From assembly GCF_013248975.1 (NCBI RefSeq), contig NZ_JABRWH010000001.1, forward strand, positions 2,748,001-2,812,000: DNA of 64,000 bases, given 5' to 3'. Source of the DNA: Neobacillus endophyticus. Its GTDB lineage: Bacteria > Bacillota > Bacilli > Bacillales > Cytobacillaceae. Shown here one piece after another: positions 8,442-17,900 of this stretch. The position numbers and the translations under genes were made by a program. Under the pieces are notes generated by a model. It did not search any database, was not told the origin of the DNA, and saw only the letters and a program-made list of their open reading frames with translations. Every line of letters starts with the position of its first letter. Within the stretch, counting starts at the first letter, position 1.

Positions 8442-10004
8442 ATGAATTTATCATCACAGCTTCATGAAACAGCCAAGATTTCAGCTGAAAAAATCGCATA
8501 CTATTTTATGGACAAGCCATGTACTTATTCAGAATTAGATGCCGCTATTTCTAAGTTTGCTTCAGGCCTTGGAAAATTGGGTGTCAAACAAGGGGATCAT
8601 ATTGCACTGCTTCTTGGGAACTCGCCTCATTTTATAATCAGCTTGTACGGGGCATTGAGATTAGGAGCGATCGTCATTCCTGTTAATCCAATCTATACAG
8701 TTGATGAAATTGGTTACATCCTCAATAATGGCGATGTAAAAGTTGTTGTGGGTCTTGATCTGATGATTTCACTAGCAGAAAAAGTCCACACATCTTTGCC
8801 TAAAGTCACGCATTATATTATCTGTGAAACGGAAGAAAATGAGTTTGCTAAGCAAGGTATCGAGAGCCTTTCAGTTTACAATAAAATGAAATCGTTTTCA
8901 GAAGTGATTGCGTCAGGAGATGTTAGCTTTCAAGGACCTGACCTTAAAAGTGATGATACTGCCCTTATCTTGTACACTTCTGGAACAACTGGAAAACCGA
9001 AGGGGGCAATGCTGTCACACAAGAACTTATACAGCAATGCAGATGATACTGGAAAATATTTAAAAATGTCCAGAGATGACCGAGTTATTACCACACTGCC
9101 GATGTTCCATGTTTTCTGTTTAACCGTTGCGCTGAATGCGCCACTTTTAAGCGGGGCAACTCTTTTAATCGTTCCGAAATTTAGCCCAAAGGAAATTTTT
9201 AGACTGGCAAAAGAATATAAAGCTACTCTTTTTGCAGGAGTTCCAACCATGTACAACTTCCTTTATCTATATCCAGAAGGAAATCCTGAGGATTTGAAAT
9301 CGTTCCGTCTCTGTATTTCCGGAGGAGCGTCACTTCCTGTAGCACTTCTAAAAAATTTCGAAGAAAAATTTCATGTCATGATTTCAGAAGGTTATGGGTT
9401 ATCTGAAGCATCTCCGGTAACATGCTTTAACCCGCTTGACCGCCCGAGAAAGCCAGGTTCAATTGGAACATCGATTATGAATATAGAAAACAAAGTTGTC
9501 AATGAACTTGGTGAAGAGCTTCCTGTAGGCCAGGCAGGTGAATTGATTGTACGAGGTCCAAATGTTATGAAAGGCTATTATAAAATGCCGGAAGAAACCG
9601 CGGCAGCTATTAAGGATGGCTGGCTATATACAGGGGACATTGCGAGAATGGATGAAGAAGGATATTTCTACATTGTTGATCGGAAAAAAGATTTAATCAT
9701 TGTGGGCGGTTTTAATGTGTACCCAAGGGAAGTAGAAGAGGTCCTTTATAATCATAAGGATGTAGTGGAAGCGGCTGTTCTTGGAGTCCCGGACCCTAAC
9801 CAAGGGGAGGCGGTAAGGGCCTATGTTGTCAGTAAAAACTCGGAATTGACTGAGGCCGATCTTCTTTGTTATTGCAAAGAGCATCTTGCGAAATATAAAG
9901 TTCCAGCATGTATTGAATTTTTAGAAGAGCTCCCCAAAAATACAACTGGTAAAATCTTGCGGCGTGCGTTGAAAGCACAATTGGCCCAAGCTGTTGAAAA
10001 GTAA
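8442..10004 (+). CDS. lcfB: Long-chain fatty-acid-CoA ligase LcfB
   Basis: A 520-residue AMP-binding (ANL superfamily) enzyme that activates long-chain fatty acids to acyl-CoA, feeding beta-oxidation. The P-loop [14 protein letters not shown], the [10 protein letters not shown] motif, the hinge [22 protein letters not shown] and the catalytic lysine in NTTGKILRR are present. An open frame runs upstream to a GTG at 8406, but that GTG is at the edge of the FadR operator; the ATG at 8442 has the ribosome site GAAGGGGAG at proper distance and is chosen. It follows yhfI-lplJ as in B. subtilis and has its own promoter and operator. Expected to be induced by long-chain fatty acids. Confidence 0.93.
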   Translation: MNLSSQLHETAKISAEKIAYYFMDKPCTYSELDAAISKFASGLGKLGVKQGDHIALLLGNSPHFIISLYGALRLGAIVIPVNPIYTVDEIGYILNNGDVKVVVGLDLMISLAEKVHTSLPKVTHYIICETEENEFAKQGIESLSVYNKMKSFSEVIASGDVSFQGPDLKSDDTALILYTSGTTGKPKGAMLSHKNLYSNADDTGKYLKMSRDDRVITTLPMFHVFCLTVALNAPLLSGATLLIVPKFSPKEIFRLAKEYKATLFAGVPTMYNFLYLYPEGNPEDLKSFRLCISGGASLPVALLKNFEEKFHVMISEGYGLSEASPVTCFNPLDRPRKPGSIGTSIMNIENKVVNELGEELPVGQAGELIVRGPNVMKGYYKMPEETAAAIKDGWLYTGDIARMDEEGYFYIVDRKKDLIIVGGFNVYPREVEEVLYNHKDVVEAAVLGVPDPNQGEAVRAYVVSKNSELTEADLLCYCKEHLAKYKVPACIEFLEELPKNTTGKILRRALKAQLAQAVEK

Positions 10005-10020
10005 ATAAACTAATTTGTCA

Positions 10021-10050
10021 AAAACTCGCTGATCGGCGAGTTTTCTTTAA
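10021..10050 (+). terminator. lcfB terminator, of the same sequence type as a dispersed repeat
   Basis: AAAACTCGC (10021-10029) pairs with GCGAGTTTT (10036-10044), then CTTTA. The sequence around the 3' arm (TCGGCGAGTTTTCTTTA) closely matches the 3' ends of the repeats at 42443 and 52374. Confidence 0.82.
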
Positions 10051-10121
10051 TGTAAAGTTCTAAAATGCCCCTTTCAAACTAAACTTAGTATAGAGAGGTT
10101 GTACAAAAAGGGGGACAAATA

Positions 10122-11393
10122 ATGGTAAGAAAAATGGGGGTCTATGCGGTTTTGGCCTATTGTATATATGGATTGTTTTTTTATTGGTATTTATTTCATT
10201 TTGCCAATCCTAAACTTCCATTTGAATATCAAGGGACAAAAGCGGATCCTTCCACTTTTTTAAATGGACGGGAACTTGTGTTGAGCGGAGAATATTCCAA
10301 AATCAAAAACCTATTGTTTTTCTTATCCACACCACTAGAGTGGTTGATTTATTTTCTTATTTTATTGTTTGGTTTGTCTAAAGCATTTAAGCGATGGGCT
10401 GAAAACTCCGCAAAATATAAGCTGTTCCAAAGGGCGATTTATTTATTTTGGCTGCTGTTGTTTGCCTCCATCGCTACATTTCCTTTAAACTATCTCAGTT
10501 ACTCTATATCCAAAATGTACCACATTTCAACTCAATCCTTTCCATCCTGGATGAAAGATGAGCTGATAGATTTTTGGCTGAATTTTGGAACGTGGCTGAT
10601 TATTGTTCCGGTTTTATACTGGCTTATGAAAAAGAGCCAAAAGCGTTGGTGGTTATACGGATGGCTGCTATCAGTTCCATGTACTATTTTTTTGATGTTT
10701 ATCCAACCGGTAGTAATCGATCCTTTGTACAATGATTTTTATCCATTAAATAATAAACACCTTGAATCAGAAATCCTCTCTCTTGCTAACAAAGCCCATA
10801 TTCCTGCGAAACACGTATTTGAAGTAAATATGGCGGAAAAAACAAATGCGATGAATGCCTATGTAACGGGGATTGGCTCCAATGCAAGAATAGTCCTTTG
10901 GGATACAACATTGAATCGGCTGAATGATAAGCAAATTCTTTTTATCATGGCACATGAAATGGGCCATTATGTTGAAAAACATATTTATTTCGGTTTGGCT
11001 GGCTATTTATTGTTATCACTTATCATCCTTTATCTCACTTATCGATTGATGAATTGGGCTGTTTCACGGTGGGGAAAAGAACTTAAAATACCTGATGTCC
11101 GTGACATTCGATCATTGCCGTTATTTTTTATTCTGTTATCGATGTTGATGTTTGCTGCAAGCCCCTTGACAAACCTTGCATCCCGTTACGAAGAAACAAG
11201 AGCTGATCGGTATGCTATTGAGATGACAAAGGATCCTGAAGCTGCAATTTCTTCCTTTCAGGAATTAACAAGATCGGGATTAAGTGAGATAAATCCACCG
11301 CTGCTCGTGAAGCTTTTCCGTTACACTCACCCTTCCATGCTCGACCGAATTGCCATGCTTGAGGAATATGAAGTGAAGTATCGAAATAAATAG
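10122..11393 (+). CDS. yhfN: M48 family membrane metallopeptidase (YhfN, Ste24-like)
   Basis: A 423-residue integral membrane zinc protease of the CAAX-protease/Ste24 type in family M48. Seven or so hydrophobic segments are visible (about 8-25, 66-86, 105-125, 155-170, 178-198, 290-312, 330-350). The zinc site is HEMGH at residues 278-282 with the third ligand in EETRAD at 357-362. Bacteria lack prenylated CAAX proteins, so the real role is probably turnover of membrane or misfolded proteins; this is inference. It lies between lcfB and comK as in B. subtilis. Ribosome site AGGGGGA. Confidence 0.88.
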   Translation: MVRKMGVYAVLAYCIYGLFFYWYLFHFANPKLPFEYQGTKADPSTFLNGRELVLSGEYSKIKNLLFFLSTPLEWLIYFLILLFGLSKAFKRWAENSAKYKLFQRAIYLFWLLLFASIATFPLNYLSYSISKMYHISTQSFPSWMKDELIDFWLNFGTWLIIVPVLYWLMKKSQKRWWLYGWLLSVPCTIFLMFIQPVVIDPLYNDFYPLNNKHLESEILSLANKAHIPAKHVFEVNMAEKTNAMNAYVTGIGSNARIVLWDTTLNRLNDKQILFIMAHEMGHYVEKHIYFGLAGYLLLSLIILYLTYRLMNWAVSRWGKELKIPDVRDIRSLPLFFILLSMLMFAASPLTNLASRYEETRADRYAIEMTKDPEAAISSFQELTRSGLSEINPPLLVKLFRYTHPSMLDRIAMLEEYEVKYRNK

Positions 11394-11395
11394 AA

Positions 11396-11425
11396 ACAAA
11401 AAGGCCGTCATACGACGGCTTTTCT
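11396..11425. terminator. Bidirectional terminator, yhfN / IDEAL gene
   Basis: GCCGTC (11404-11409) pairs with GACGGC (11414-11419), flanked by AAAA on the left and TTTT on the right, between convergent genes. Confidence 0.8.
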
Positions 11426-11660
11426 AATTTCCAAAACGTCTATTAAGATCTTTAAGCTCTCCGGAAAGCTTGAGAAACGATAGCTTGTCACGGTGGTCAA
11501 TGGCAAAATCAATTTTCTGCAATAATTTTTCTTTCTCAATCGTAAGCTGAATTTCTGTTAAAAGCATTTCAATGTAGAGGTCCTGGATGAAATTTTCCTT
11601 CATTTTGTTCCGTTTCATGGCGCCAATTTTCATTAATTCTGTGTAGGATTTGTCATTCAT
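11424..11660 (-). CDS. Small IDEAL-domain protein
   Basis: A 78-residue protein whose C-terminal half (LLQKIDFAIDHRDKLSFLKL) looks like the IDEAL domain, a short helical module found in many small Bacillaceae proteins, including B. subtilis YhzC at the corresponding locus. The ATG at 11660 is chosen because GAGGTG precedes it by six bases; a GTG start at 11669 would fall inside that ribosome site. No catalytic residues are expected. It is transcribed towards yhfN and shares the terminator with it. Function unknown. Confidence 0.75.
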   Translation of the reverse strand: MNDKSYTELMKIGAMKRNKMKENFIQDLYIEMLLTEIQLTIEKEKLLQKIDFAIDHRDKLSFLKLSGELKDLNRRFGN

Positions 11661-11736
11661 GAAAATCACCTCTGATGCTTTTTTTAATTATATGGAGTTT
11701 TTGAAAGATTATCAATAATATTTGAAATGTTCTGAT

Positions 11737-11821
11737 AAAATATTTTTTTGACAGCAATTTTGTGAATAAATTCGTAACAATTCGATGAAATAAAGGATTT
11801 TTTGGGGGCAAGTGGTAAGAT
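11737..11821 (+). promoter_or_regulatory. comK promoter with candidate ComK boxes
   Basis: A perfect AT-box AAAA-N5-TTTT lies at 11737-11749, and a one-mismatch box TAAA-N5-TTTT at 11791-11803. Between them are 41 bases. An extended -10, TGGTAAGAT (TAAGAT at 11816-11821), follows; it has no good -35, and the second AT-box covers that position. This is what an auto-activated comK promoter would look like, but AT-rich sequence makes chance boxes common. Confidence 0.5.
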
Positions 11822-11856
11822 AGGGGGTATAACTATTTGGATAGGAGATGACTGCC

Positions 11857-12426
11857 TTGAAACATCAGATTGAAGAATATCAAATAAATTCATGTACGAT
11901 GTTTATTAAACCAGTTGAATATGGGAGTAAAATCTTTTCTCAGGTTGTAGAGGTTGATGTAGAATATTTATCTCCTCTTAAACCGCTCGATATTGTTAAA
12001 AGAAGCTGCAACTATTTTGGCGTGGATTATGAAAGCAGAAAAAAAGGAACAAGGAATTTAATTGGTTATAATCGGAAAATTCCTATTGCCATTGAACCTG
12101 CCAATCATATTTTCTTTTTTCCGACTACATCACCGAAAAGCCATGAGTGTTTTTGGATTTCTCATGCACATGTTGAAGATTATCGCCGCGTAGGACCACA
12201 CCAAACATTGATCACTTTCCAAAATAAAAAATCTTATCTCTTCCCAGTGTCATTCGGAACTATTGAAGGTCAAATGCTAAGAACTTCGTTATTAAAAACA
12301 AAGCTATTACAAAGAATGGAAAATGATAAAAGGAAGTTATTGTATTTATCTTATGGATTAAAACCATCACAAGCATCTGAAAGTTCCCAGGAATACCATC
12401 GTGATATTATGAAGGACAGAAGCTAA
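11857..12426 (+). CDS. comK: Competence transcription factor ComK
   Basis: ComK is the master activator of genetic transformation genes (comC, comE, comF, comG, addAB, recA) and binds pairs of AT-boxes in the minor groove. The 189-residue product carries typical ComK segments: VRxxGRGGT-like loop is replaced by SRKKGTRNLIGYNRKIPI, then FFFPTTSPKSHECFWIS and a conserved histidine-rich stretch. The start is decided by the ribosome site AGGAG at 11843-11847: an ATG at 11848 touches it directly, whereas the TTG at 11857 is 9 bases away, so TTG is taken. addB and addA, known ComK targets, lie 3 kb downstream, and med is in the same window. A TTG start would keep basal synthesis low. Confidence 0.92.
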   Translation: MKHQIEEYQINSCTMFIKPVEYGSKIFSQVVEVDVEYLSPLKPLDIVKRSCNYFGVDYESRKKGTRNLIGYNRKIPIAIEPANHIFFFPTTSPKSHECFWISHAHVEDYRRVGPHQTLITFQNKKSYLFPVSFGTIEGQMLRTSLLKTKLLQRMENDKRKLLYLSYGLKPSQASESSQEYHRDIMKDRS

Positions 12427-12444
12427 GCTTGCTGTTTTGCATGT

Positions 12445-12810
12445 TTAACGGGACGAATGCTTTTTTAATAAATAGGCTTCCATTAATTCTTGAACTTTGT
12501 TGCGAATTCTTGGAATAAAGTAATTATGGTTTTCTTCATAACCTTTATAAATAAATAAGTACATTGTAAAGGCATCGTCCCGTTCCGTTTCTAATACTTG
12601 AAGCTTATTCTTCTTCATGTATTGTTTCACCTCGGCCAATTCCCTCTGAATTTCCTTAATCGTTTCTTCAATTAATTCCAAATACGGTTTCTTTAATTTA
12701 AACGGACTGTTTTCCACAACTAATCGATCACGATTCAATATGATTAAGACCATTGGCAGATAAATGGCTCTTTCCATGATGTCTCTGTCGTCATCGGGGA
12801 TTCTGGTCAT
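12445..12810 (-). CDS. Conserved protein, YhjD-like
   Basis: A 121-residue, highly charged, predicted all-helical soluble protein (start MTRIPDDDRDIMERAIYLPM) that resembles B. subtilis YhjD, a small protein of unknown function encoded in the same neighbourhood near comK and addB. No signal peptide, membrane segment or metal motif is seen. The middle third (EETIKEIQRELAEVKQYMKK) could form a coiled coil. It is convergent with comK with only 18 bases between them, and no terminator is evident there. Confidence 0.68.
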   Translation of the reverse strand: MTRIPDDDRDIMERAIYLPMVLIILNRDRLVVENSPFKLKKPYLELIEETIKEIQRELAEVKQYMKKNKLQVLETERDDAFTMYLFIYKGYEENHNYFIPRIRNKVQELMEAYLLKKHSSR

Positions 12811-13104
12811 TATTCATCAGCACCTTTCATCGAGAAAGAACAAATGTTCTGCTTTTAATTTTACAAAATAGAAATTAAAAATGCAATACTACTTGTATTT
12901 TAACAATCGCATGCTGCGCTAAAATTTTACCAAAAATGACAAAATTTGATGACAAGGATGTTATTGCTTGCAAAATTTGGGGAATTCATGAGAAAGTTTT
13001 TATTAAAGAATATCTTAAAGGGGAAAATGAATAATAGAAGAAACTTTGCTGTTTATAATGAAGTCATATAGAATAGTGAAAATACAAAGCAAATAGGTGA
13101 TAAC

Positions 13105-14058
13105 ATGAGAGCGGATAAGCATCGGAAAAAGCGGCGGATTAAATGGAAGAATATCCTGCTCCTTTTCCTATTTTTAATTGCTTGCACGGTGGGGTATACT
13201 TTTTTTCAATATAAACAGGGTGTTAACCAATCATTAAATAAAATAGCAAAAGAGCAACCATCCGAACAGCCGACAGCGAAAATTGAATATAAATTTTCAG
13301 GGAAAAAGGATCAGTATGGTGATACAAATATCCTGCTTCTTGGCAGTGATGCCCGGAATAAAGATGAAAGTTCCCGTTCAGATACCATTATGATTGTTCA
13401 TTACAATGAGGATAAGGGGACATTTAAGCTTACTTCGATCATGCGTGACAGCTACGTGGACATCCCCGGATATGGCAAGCATAAAATTAATGCTGCTTTT
13501 GCCTATGGAGGTCCTGATTTATTAAGAAGAACTATTAAACACAATTTTGGAATTGATCTGCAATATTTTGCTATTATCGATTTTCAAGGCTTTGTCCAAG
13601 TGATTGATGAAGCATTTCCGAACGGTGTGGAGATTAATGTGGAAAAGAAAATGTCTAAAAATATTTATATGACGTTGGAGCCGGGATTACAAAGATTAAA
13701 TGGGACGCAGCTCCTTGGTTATGTTCGCTTTCGTCATGATGCCATAGGTGATTTCGGAAGAGTTGAGCGGCAGCAAAAGGCCGTCAATGCCATTAAAGAA
13801 CAGTTAAGCGGCATCCAAACGATTGCAAAGCTTCCGAAATTAATTGGTGTACTAAGCCCTTATGTAAATACAAATATTCATCCTTCAGATGCTTTGTTTA
13901 TGGCAAAAAACTTATTGAATAAAAAAGGTAAAATGGAAACGTTCAGAATTCCAGTTGTAAACAGCTTCACTGAACCCCGAATAAAAGGGGAGGGAGAAGT
14001 ATTGGATCTAGATGTCGAAAAAAATAAAGAAGCTCTCCGGCAATTTATTACAAAATAA
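13105..14058 (+). CDS. LCP-family (LytR-CpsA-Psr) cell wall polymer transferase
   Basis: A 317-residue type II membrane protein: basic cytoplasmic tail, one transmembrane helix (about residues 16-35) and an extracellular LCP domain. Seen motifs are NILLLGSDAR with RSDTIMIVH, SIMRDSYVDIPGYGKHKINAAF, and YVRFRHDAIGDFGRVERQQ, which hold the arginines and aspartates that bind the pyrophosphate of lipid-linked polymers. The family transfers wall teichoic acid or other anionic glycopolymers onto peptidoglycan. Which of the three or more Bacillus LCP paralogues this is (TagT, TagU, TagV) cannot be said. It stands alone between comK and the signal peptidase gene. Confidence 0.9.
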   Translation: MRADKHRKKRRIKWKNILLLFLFLIACTVGYTFFQYKQGVNQSLNKIAKEQPSEQPTAKIEYKFSGKKDQYGDTNILLLGSDARNKDESSRSDTIMIVHYNEDKGTFKLTSIMRDSYVDIPGYGKHKINAAFAYGGPDLLRRTIKHNFGIDLQYFAIIDFQGFVQVIDEAFPNGVEINVEKKMSKNIYMTLEPGLQRLNGTQLLGYVRFRHDAIGDFGRVERQQKAVNAIKEQLSGIQTIAKLPKLIGVLSPYVNTNIHPSDALFMAKNLLNKKGKMETFRIPVVNSFTEPRIKGEGEVLDLDVEKNKEALRQFITK

Positions 14059-14255
14059 TCGAATGCTTTCCATCTAAAATTAGTTAGGTGGGAAAAGCTA
14101 TGGAGAGCCTGTTTAATGAATGTCCCTTTCTTTCTCCTGCTTTATTTACCATTACAGTTATCAGAAAATTTCAATGAAATTGAATAAGTGCTTTGTAAAT
14201 GACCATAATGGAGAAATAAATAGAAACCAAGAGCAGGAGAAATGGAGGAGCATGA

Positions 14256-14810
14256 ATGAAGGTTGAATGGAAGAAAGAAGGAAAGGAATGGGTGAAAGCA
14301 TTTGCAATTGGCATTATCATTTTTGCTTTTATTCGAGCGTTTTTCTTTTCCAACTATATCGTTGAAGGGCAGTCCATGATGCCGACTCTTCAAGATGGTA
14401 ACAAGCTGGTTGTGAATAAACTGGGTTATCAAATGGGTGACTATCACCGTTTTGATGTTATTGTTTTTCACGCAAATGCAAAAGAAGATTTTGTAAAGCG
14501 AATTATTGGGCTTCCTGGTGATAAAATTGAGTACCGTAATGATCAGCTGTATATAAACGGACATAAATATGCGGAGCCATTTTTAAATACCTATAAACAG
14601 AAATCTCCCGGCGTTAAGCTTACAGGAGATTTTACGTTAAAAGAAATTACTGGTGAAGATACAGTACCGGAAGGAAAACTATTTGTTTTGGGGGATAATC
14701 GTCTGGGGAGCTGGGACAGTCGATATTTTGGCTTTATTTCCATTCAGCAGGTTGTCGGAAAAGTGGACTTGCGTTATTGGCCGTTAAACGAAATGAATAC
14801 TCATTTTTAA
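14256..14810 (+). CDS. lepB: Type I signal peptidase (SipV/SipS-like)
   Basis: A 184-residue signal peptidase with one N-terminal transmembrane helix (about 14-32). The catalytic serine is Ser40 in EGQSMMPTL and the general base is Lys81 in VKRIIGLPGDKI; the boxes GDNR and SWDSRYFG are intact. It cleaves signal peptides at the outer face of the membrane. The position just before addB matches B. subtilis sipV, and the size fits the small Gram-positive type. A simple hairpin terminator follows, so it is likely a single-gene unit. Confidence 0.93.
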   Translation: MKVEWKKEGKEWVKAFAIGIIIFAFIRAFFFSNYIVEGQSMMPTLQDGNKLVVNKLGYQMGDYHRFDVIVFHANAKEDFVKRIIGLPGDKIEYRNDQLYINGHKYAEPFLNTYKQKSPGVKLTGDFTLKEITGEDTVPEGKLFVLGDNRLGSWDSRYFGFISIQQVVGKVDLRYWPLNEMNTHF

Positions 14811-14811
14811 A

Positions 14812-14836
14812 GCACGATGCACAATCGTGTTTTTCT
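14812..14836 (+). terminator. Signal peptidase gene terminator
   Basis: CACGAT (14813-14818) pairs with ATCGTG (14824-14829), followed by TTTTTC. Confidence 0.65.
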
Positions 14837-14972
14837 TTTGGCCGAGATTTCTTTAGCAACATTTGCTGTCTTTGGCATAAATCTGTTTGCTGGAATCCAA
14901 ACATTTGTGCTTATTATATGATAAAATGAGACATACAAACTGTCATTAGAAAGGGAAACTGGGGGAGAGAAC

Positions 14973-17900
14973 ATGTCATTACGAATGGTTATTGGGCGGT
15001 CCGGCAGCGGCAAAACGGCGATGTTTCTGAATGAAATTGAAAACCTATTGATGGAAAGCCCTAAAGGATCTCCTATCATTTATATTGTGCCAGAGCAGAT
15101 GACGTTCTTATCGGAGTATCATTTGGCGACTGAAACTAAACTGGGAGGCACGATCCGTACGCAAGTGTACAGCTTTTCACGGTTGGCGTGGCGTATACTT
15201 CAAGAAACCGGCGGAATCAGCAGGATGCATTTAACCAGTGTGGGCCTCGGTATGCTGATTCGCAAAATCATAGATGAACAGAAGGATCAATTGAAGCTTT
15301 TTCAACGGGCTGCGGATAAGACAGGCTTTGTTCAACAAGTAGAGCAAATCATTACAGAATTTAAACGGTACTGTATTAGCCCTGAGGAGCTGATACGTGG
15401 AACACAGGAACTAGGGATAAATGATACAACTGCCGGAAAGGCACTGCAGGATAAGTTAAGTGACCTGAATTTTATTTACGGGAAATTTGAAGAGGAGATC
15501 TTCGGCAAATATATTGATTCAGAAGACTATTTCCGATTATTGTCCGAAAAAATTTCAGCATCTCCATACTTAAGAGAAGCTGAAATCTATATTGATGGTT
15601 TTTATCATTTTTCTCCACAAGAATATACCATCATTTCTGAATTATTGAAGCATAGCAGCCGGGTCTCCATTGCCATGACGACGGACAAGCTTCAGTTGGA
15701 TTCAGCTCCTGATGAGCTTGATTTATTTCGGGGAGCGAGTGAGGCGTGTCAGACCATATATCATTTGGCAAGTATGGAAGGCATAGAAATAGAGCAGCTA
15801 GTAACTCTAAAGGAGCCAAAAAGATGGAAGCATTCATCATTGCGTTATTTAGAAGAGCAATTTGATGCACGGCCTGCTGTCCCATACCAGGATTGGACAA
15901 TGATCCATCTTTGCCAGGCCGTAAATCGGCGTGCCGAAGTCGAAGGAATTGCCAGGGAAATTCGTGAATTAGTGAGAACGAAAGGATACAGGTACCGTGA
16001 TATAGCCTTATTAATCAGAAATGGTGCAGATTATCATGAAATTGTGGAGCCTGTTTTCACTGATTATCAAATTCCATTTTTTATCGACCAGAAAAGCTCG
16101 ATGTTAAACCATCCGCTTATAGAATTAATCCGTTCAAGCCTGGAAGTGATCAATTCCTTTTGGCGCCATGAATCCGTATTTCGGGTAATTAAAACAGAAT
16201 TAATTTATCCGCTGCGGGAAAACCCAGCAAAAATACGTGAAAAGATGGACAGACTTGAAAATTATTGTTTGGCATATGGAATTACCGGCAGTAAATGGAC
16301 GAAAAAGGATCGATGGATTTACCGCAGAATAAAAGGACTGGAATTAGAAGCGGTCACTCAGACCGATGCGGAAAAAGCGGTGGAACAAGAGCTAAATGAG
16401 TTAAAGCTGATGATCACAGCACCACTTCTCCGTCTGTCAAGACGATTAAAAAAGGCAGATACAGGCAGAAAACTTTGTGAAGCACTTTATTTGTTCCTAG
16501 AGGAATTAGATATTCCTGATAAGCTGGAAAACTGGAAAAATGCTGCGGAAGCGGAAGGAAATCTCCTGAAGGCGCGTGAACATGAGCAAGTGTGGAACGC
16601 TGTCATAGATCTGCTGGATCAGTATGTCGAAATACTGGGAAATGATTCTGTTACGTTAAAATCATTTGCAAATATATTGGAAGCGGGTTTTGAGTCTCTC
16701 CACTTCTCTCTTATCCCTCCAGCGCTTGATCAGGTATTGATAGGTGATTTGGAAAAGTCAAGACTAAATCAGATGAAGGTAGTATTTACAGTGGGGGTCA
16801 ACGAAGGCGTTCTTCCTGCCAAAATTTCAGATGACGGTATCCTTGTGGATGAAGACAGGGAAATGCTGTTAACAGCAGGAATAACCGTGGCTCCGAGCAG
16901 CCGGATCAGGCTATTGGATGAAAACTTTTTAGCATATAAGGCATTTACAGCTGCAGAGGAAATTCTGTATGTAAGCTATCCGCTTGCAAACGAGGAAGGG
17001 AAAGCGCTCATACCATCCCCATATATTAAAAGGTTAAGAGATCTATTTCCCAATATAAATGAATGTCTATATGTTACAGATCCTTCACAGATTTCAGATG
17101 ATGAGCAGCTGAATTTTGTTTCTAATAAAAGTACTGCACTTTCCTATCTGAATAGCCAGCTTCAGATGAAAAAGCGGAACTACCAGATTCCTGCATTATG
17201 GTGGGATGTTTATAACTACTATATGAGAAGCAGTGATAAAGAACAGGCGAAAAAAGTGTTCACTAGCCTTTTTTATACGAATCAGACAGTAAAACTCTCA
17301 AATGAAACAGCGGATGAGCTATATGGCGAAAGCATACAAGCTAGTGTGTCACGAATGGAACTATATAACTCATGTGCCTTTTCACATTTCGCCCAGCATG
17401 GTCTGAAATTAAGTGAGAGGGAGATTTTTCGTCTTGAGGCTCCTGATATCGGAGAGCTGTTTCATGCAGCATTAAAGCAAATTGCTGATATTGTACAGGA
17501 ACAAAAAATCTCCTGGGCTAGCCTTTCGCGTCAAAAGTGTGAAGAACTTTCAAAAGAAGCTGTAAAAAATTTGGCGCCGAAGCTGCAAAACGAAATTCTG
17601 CTTAGCTCAGAACGTCATCATTATATAAAAAGGAAATTGGAACAAATTATTACGCGTGCCTCCATTGTCATGAGTGAGCATGCAAAAGTAAGTGGCTTTT
17701 CGCCTATCGGCCTAGAAATAGATTTCGGACCAAATGGAAAACTTCCGCCATTGTCTTTTACATTGAAAAATGGAAATAGAATGAATTTAGTCGGCAGAAT
17801 TGACAGGGTGGACCAAGCAAAGAATGAAGATGATGGTGTATTTTTACGGGTAATTGATTATAAGTCTAGTGAAAAAGATATGAATTTGACTGAGGTATAT

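Noticed and set aside
14101..14178. 25-codon ORF before the signal peptidase gene, with AGGTGG upstream
   Set aside because: Too short to judge, no terminator or recognisable family; could be a leader peptide but nothing else supports it.
14142..14564. 140-codon minus-strand frame with hydrophobic segments
   Set aside because: It is antisense to the signal peptidase gene, has no ribosome site, and mirrors the hydrophobic codons of the real gene.
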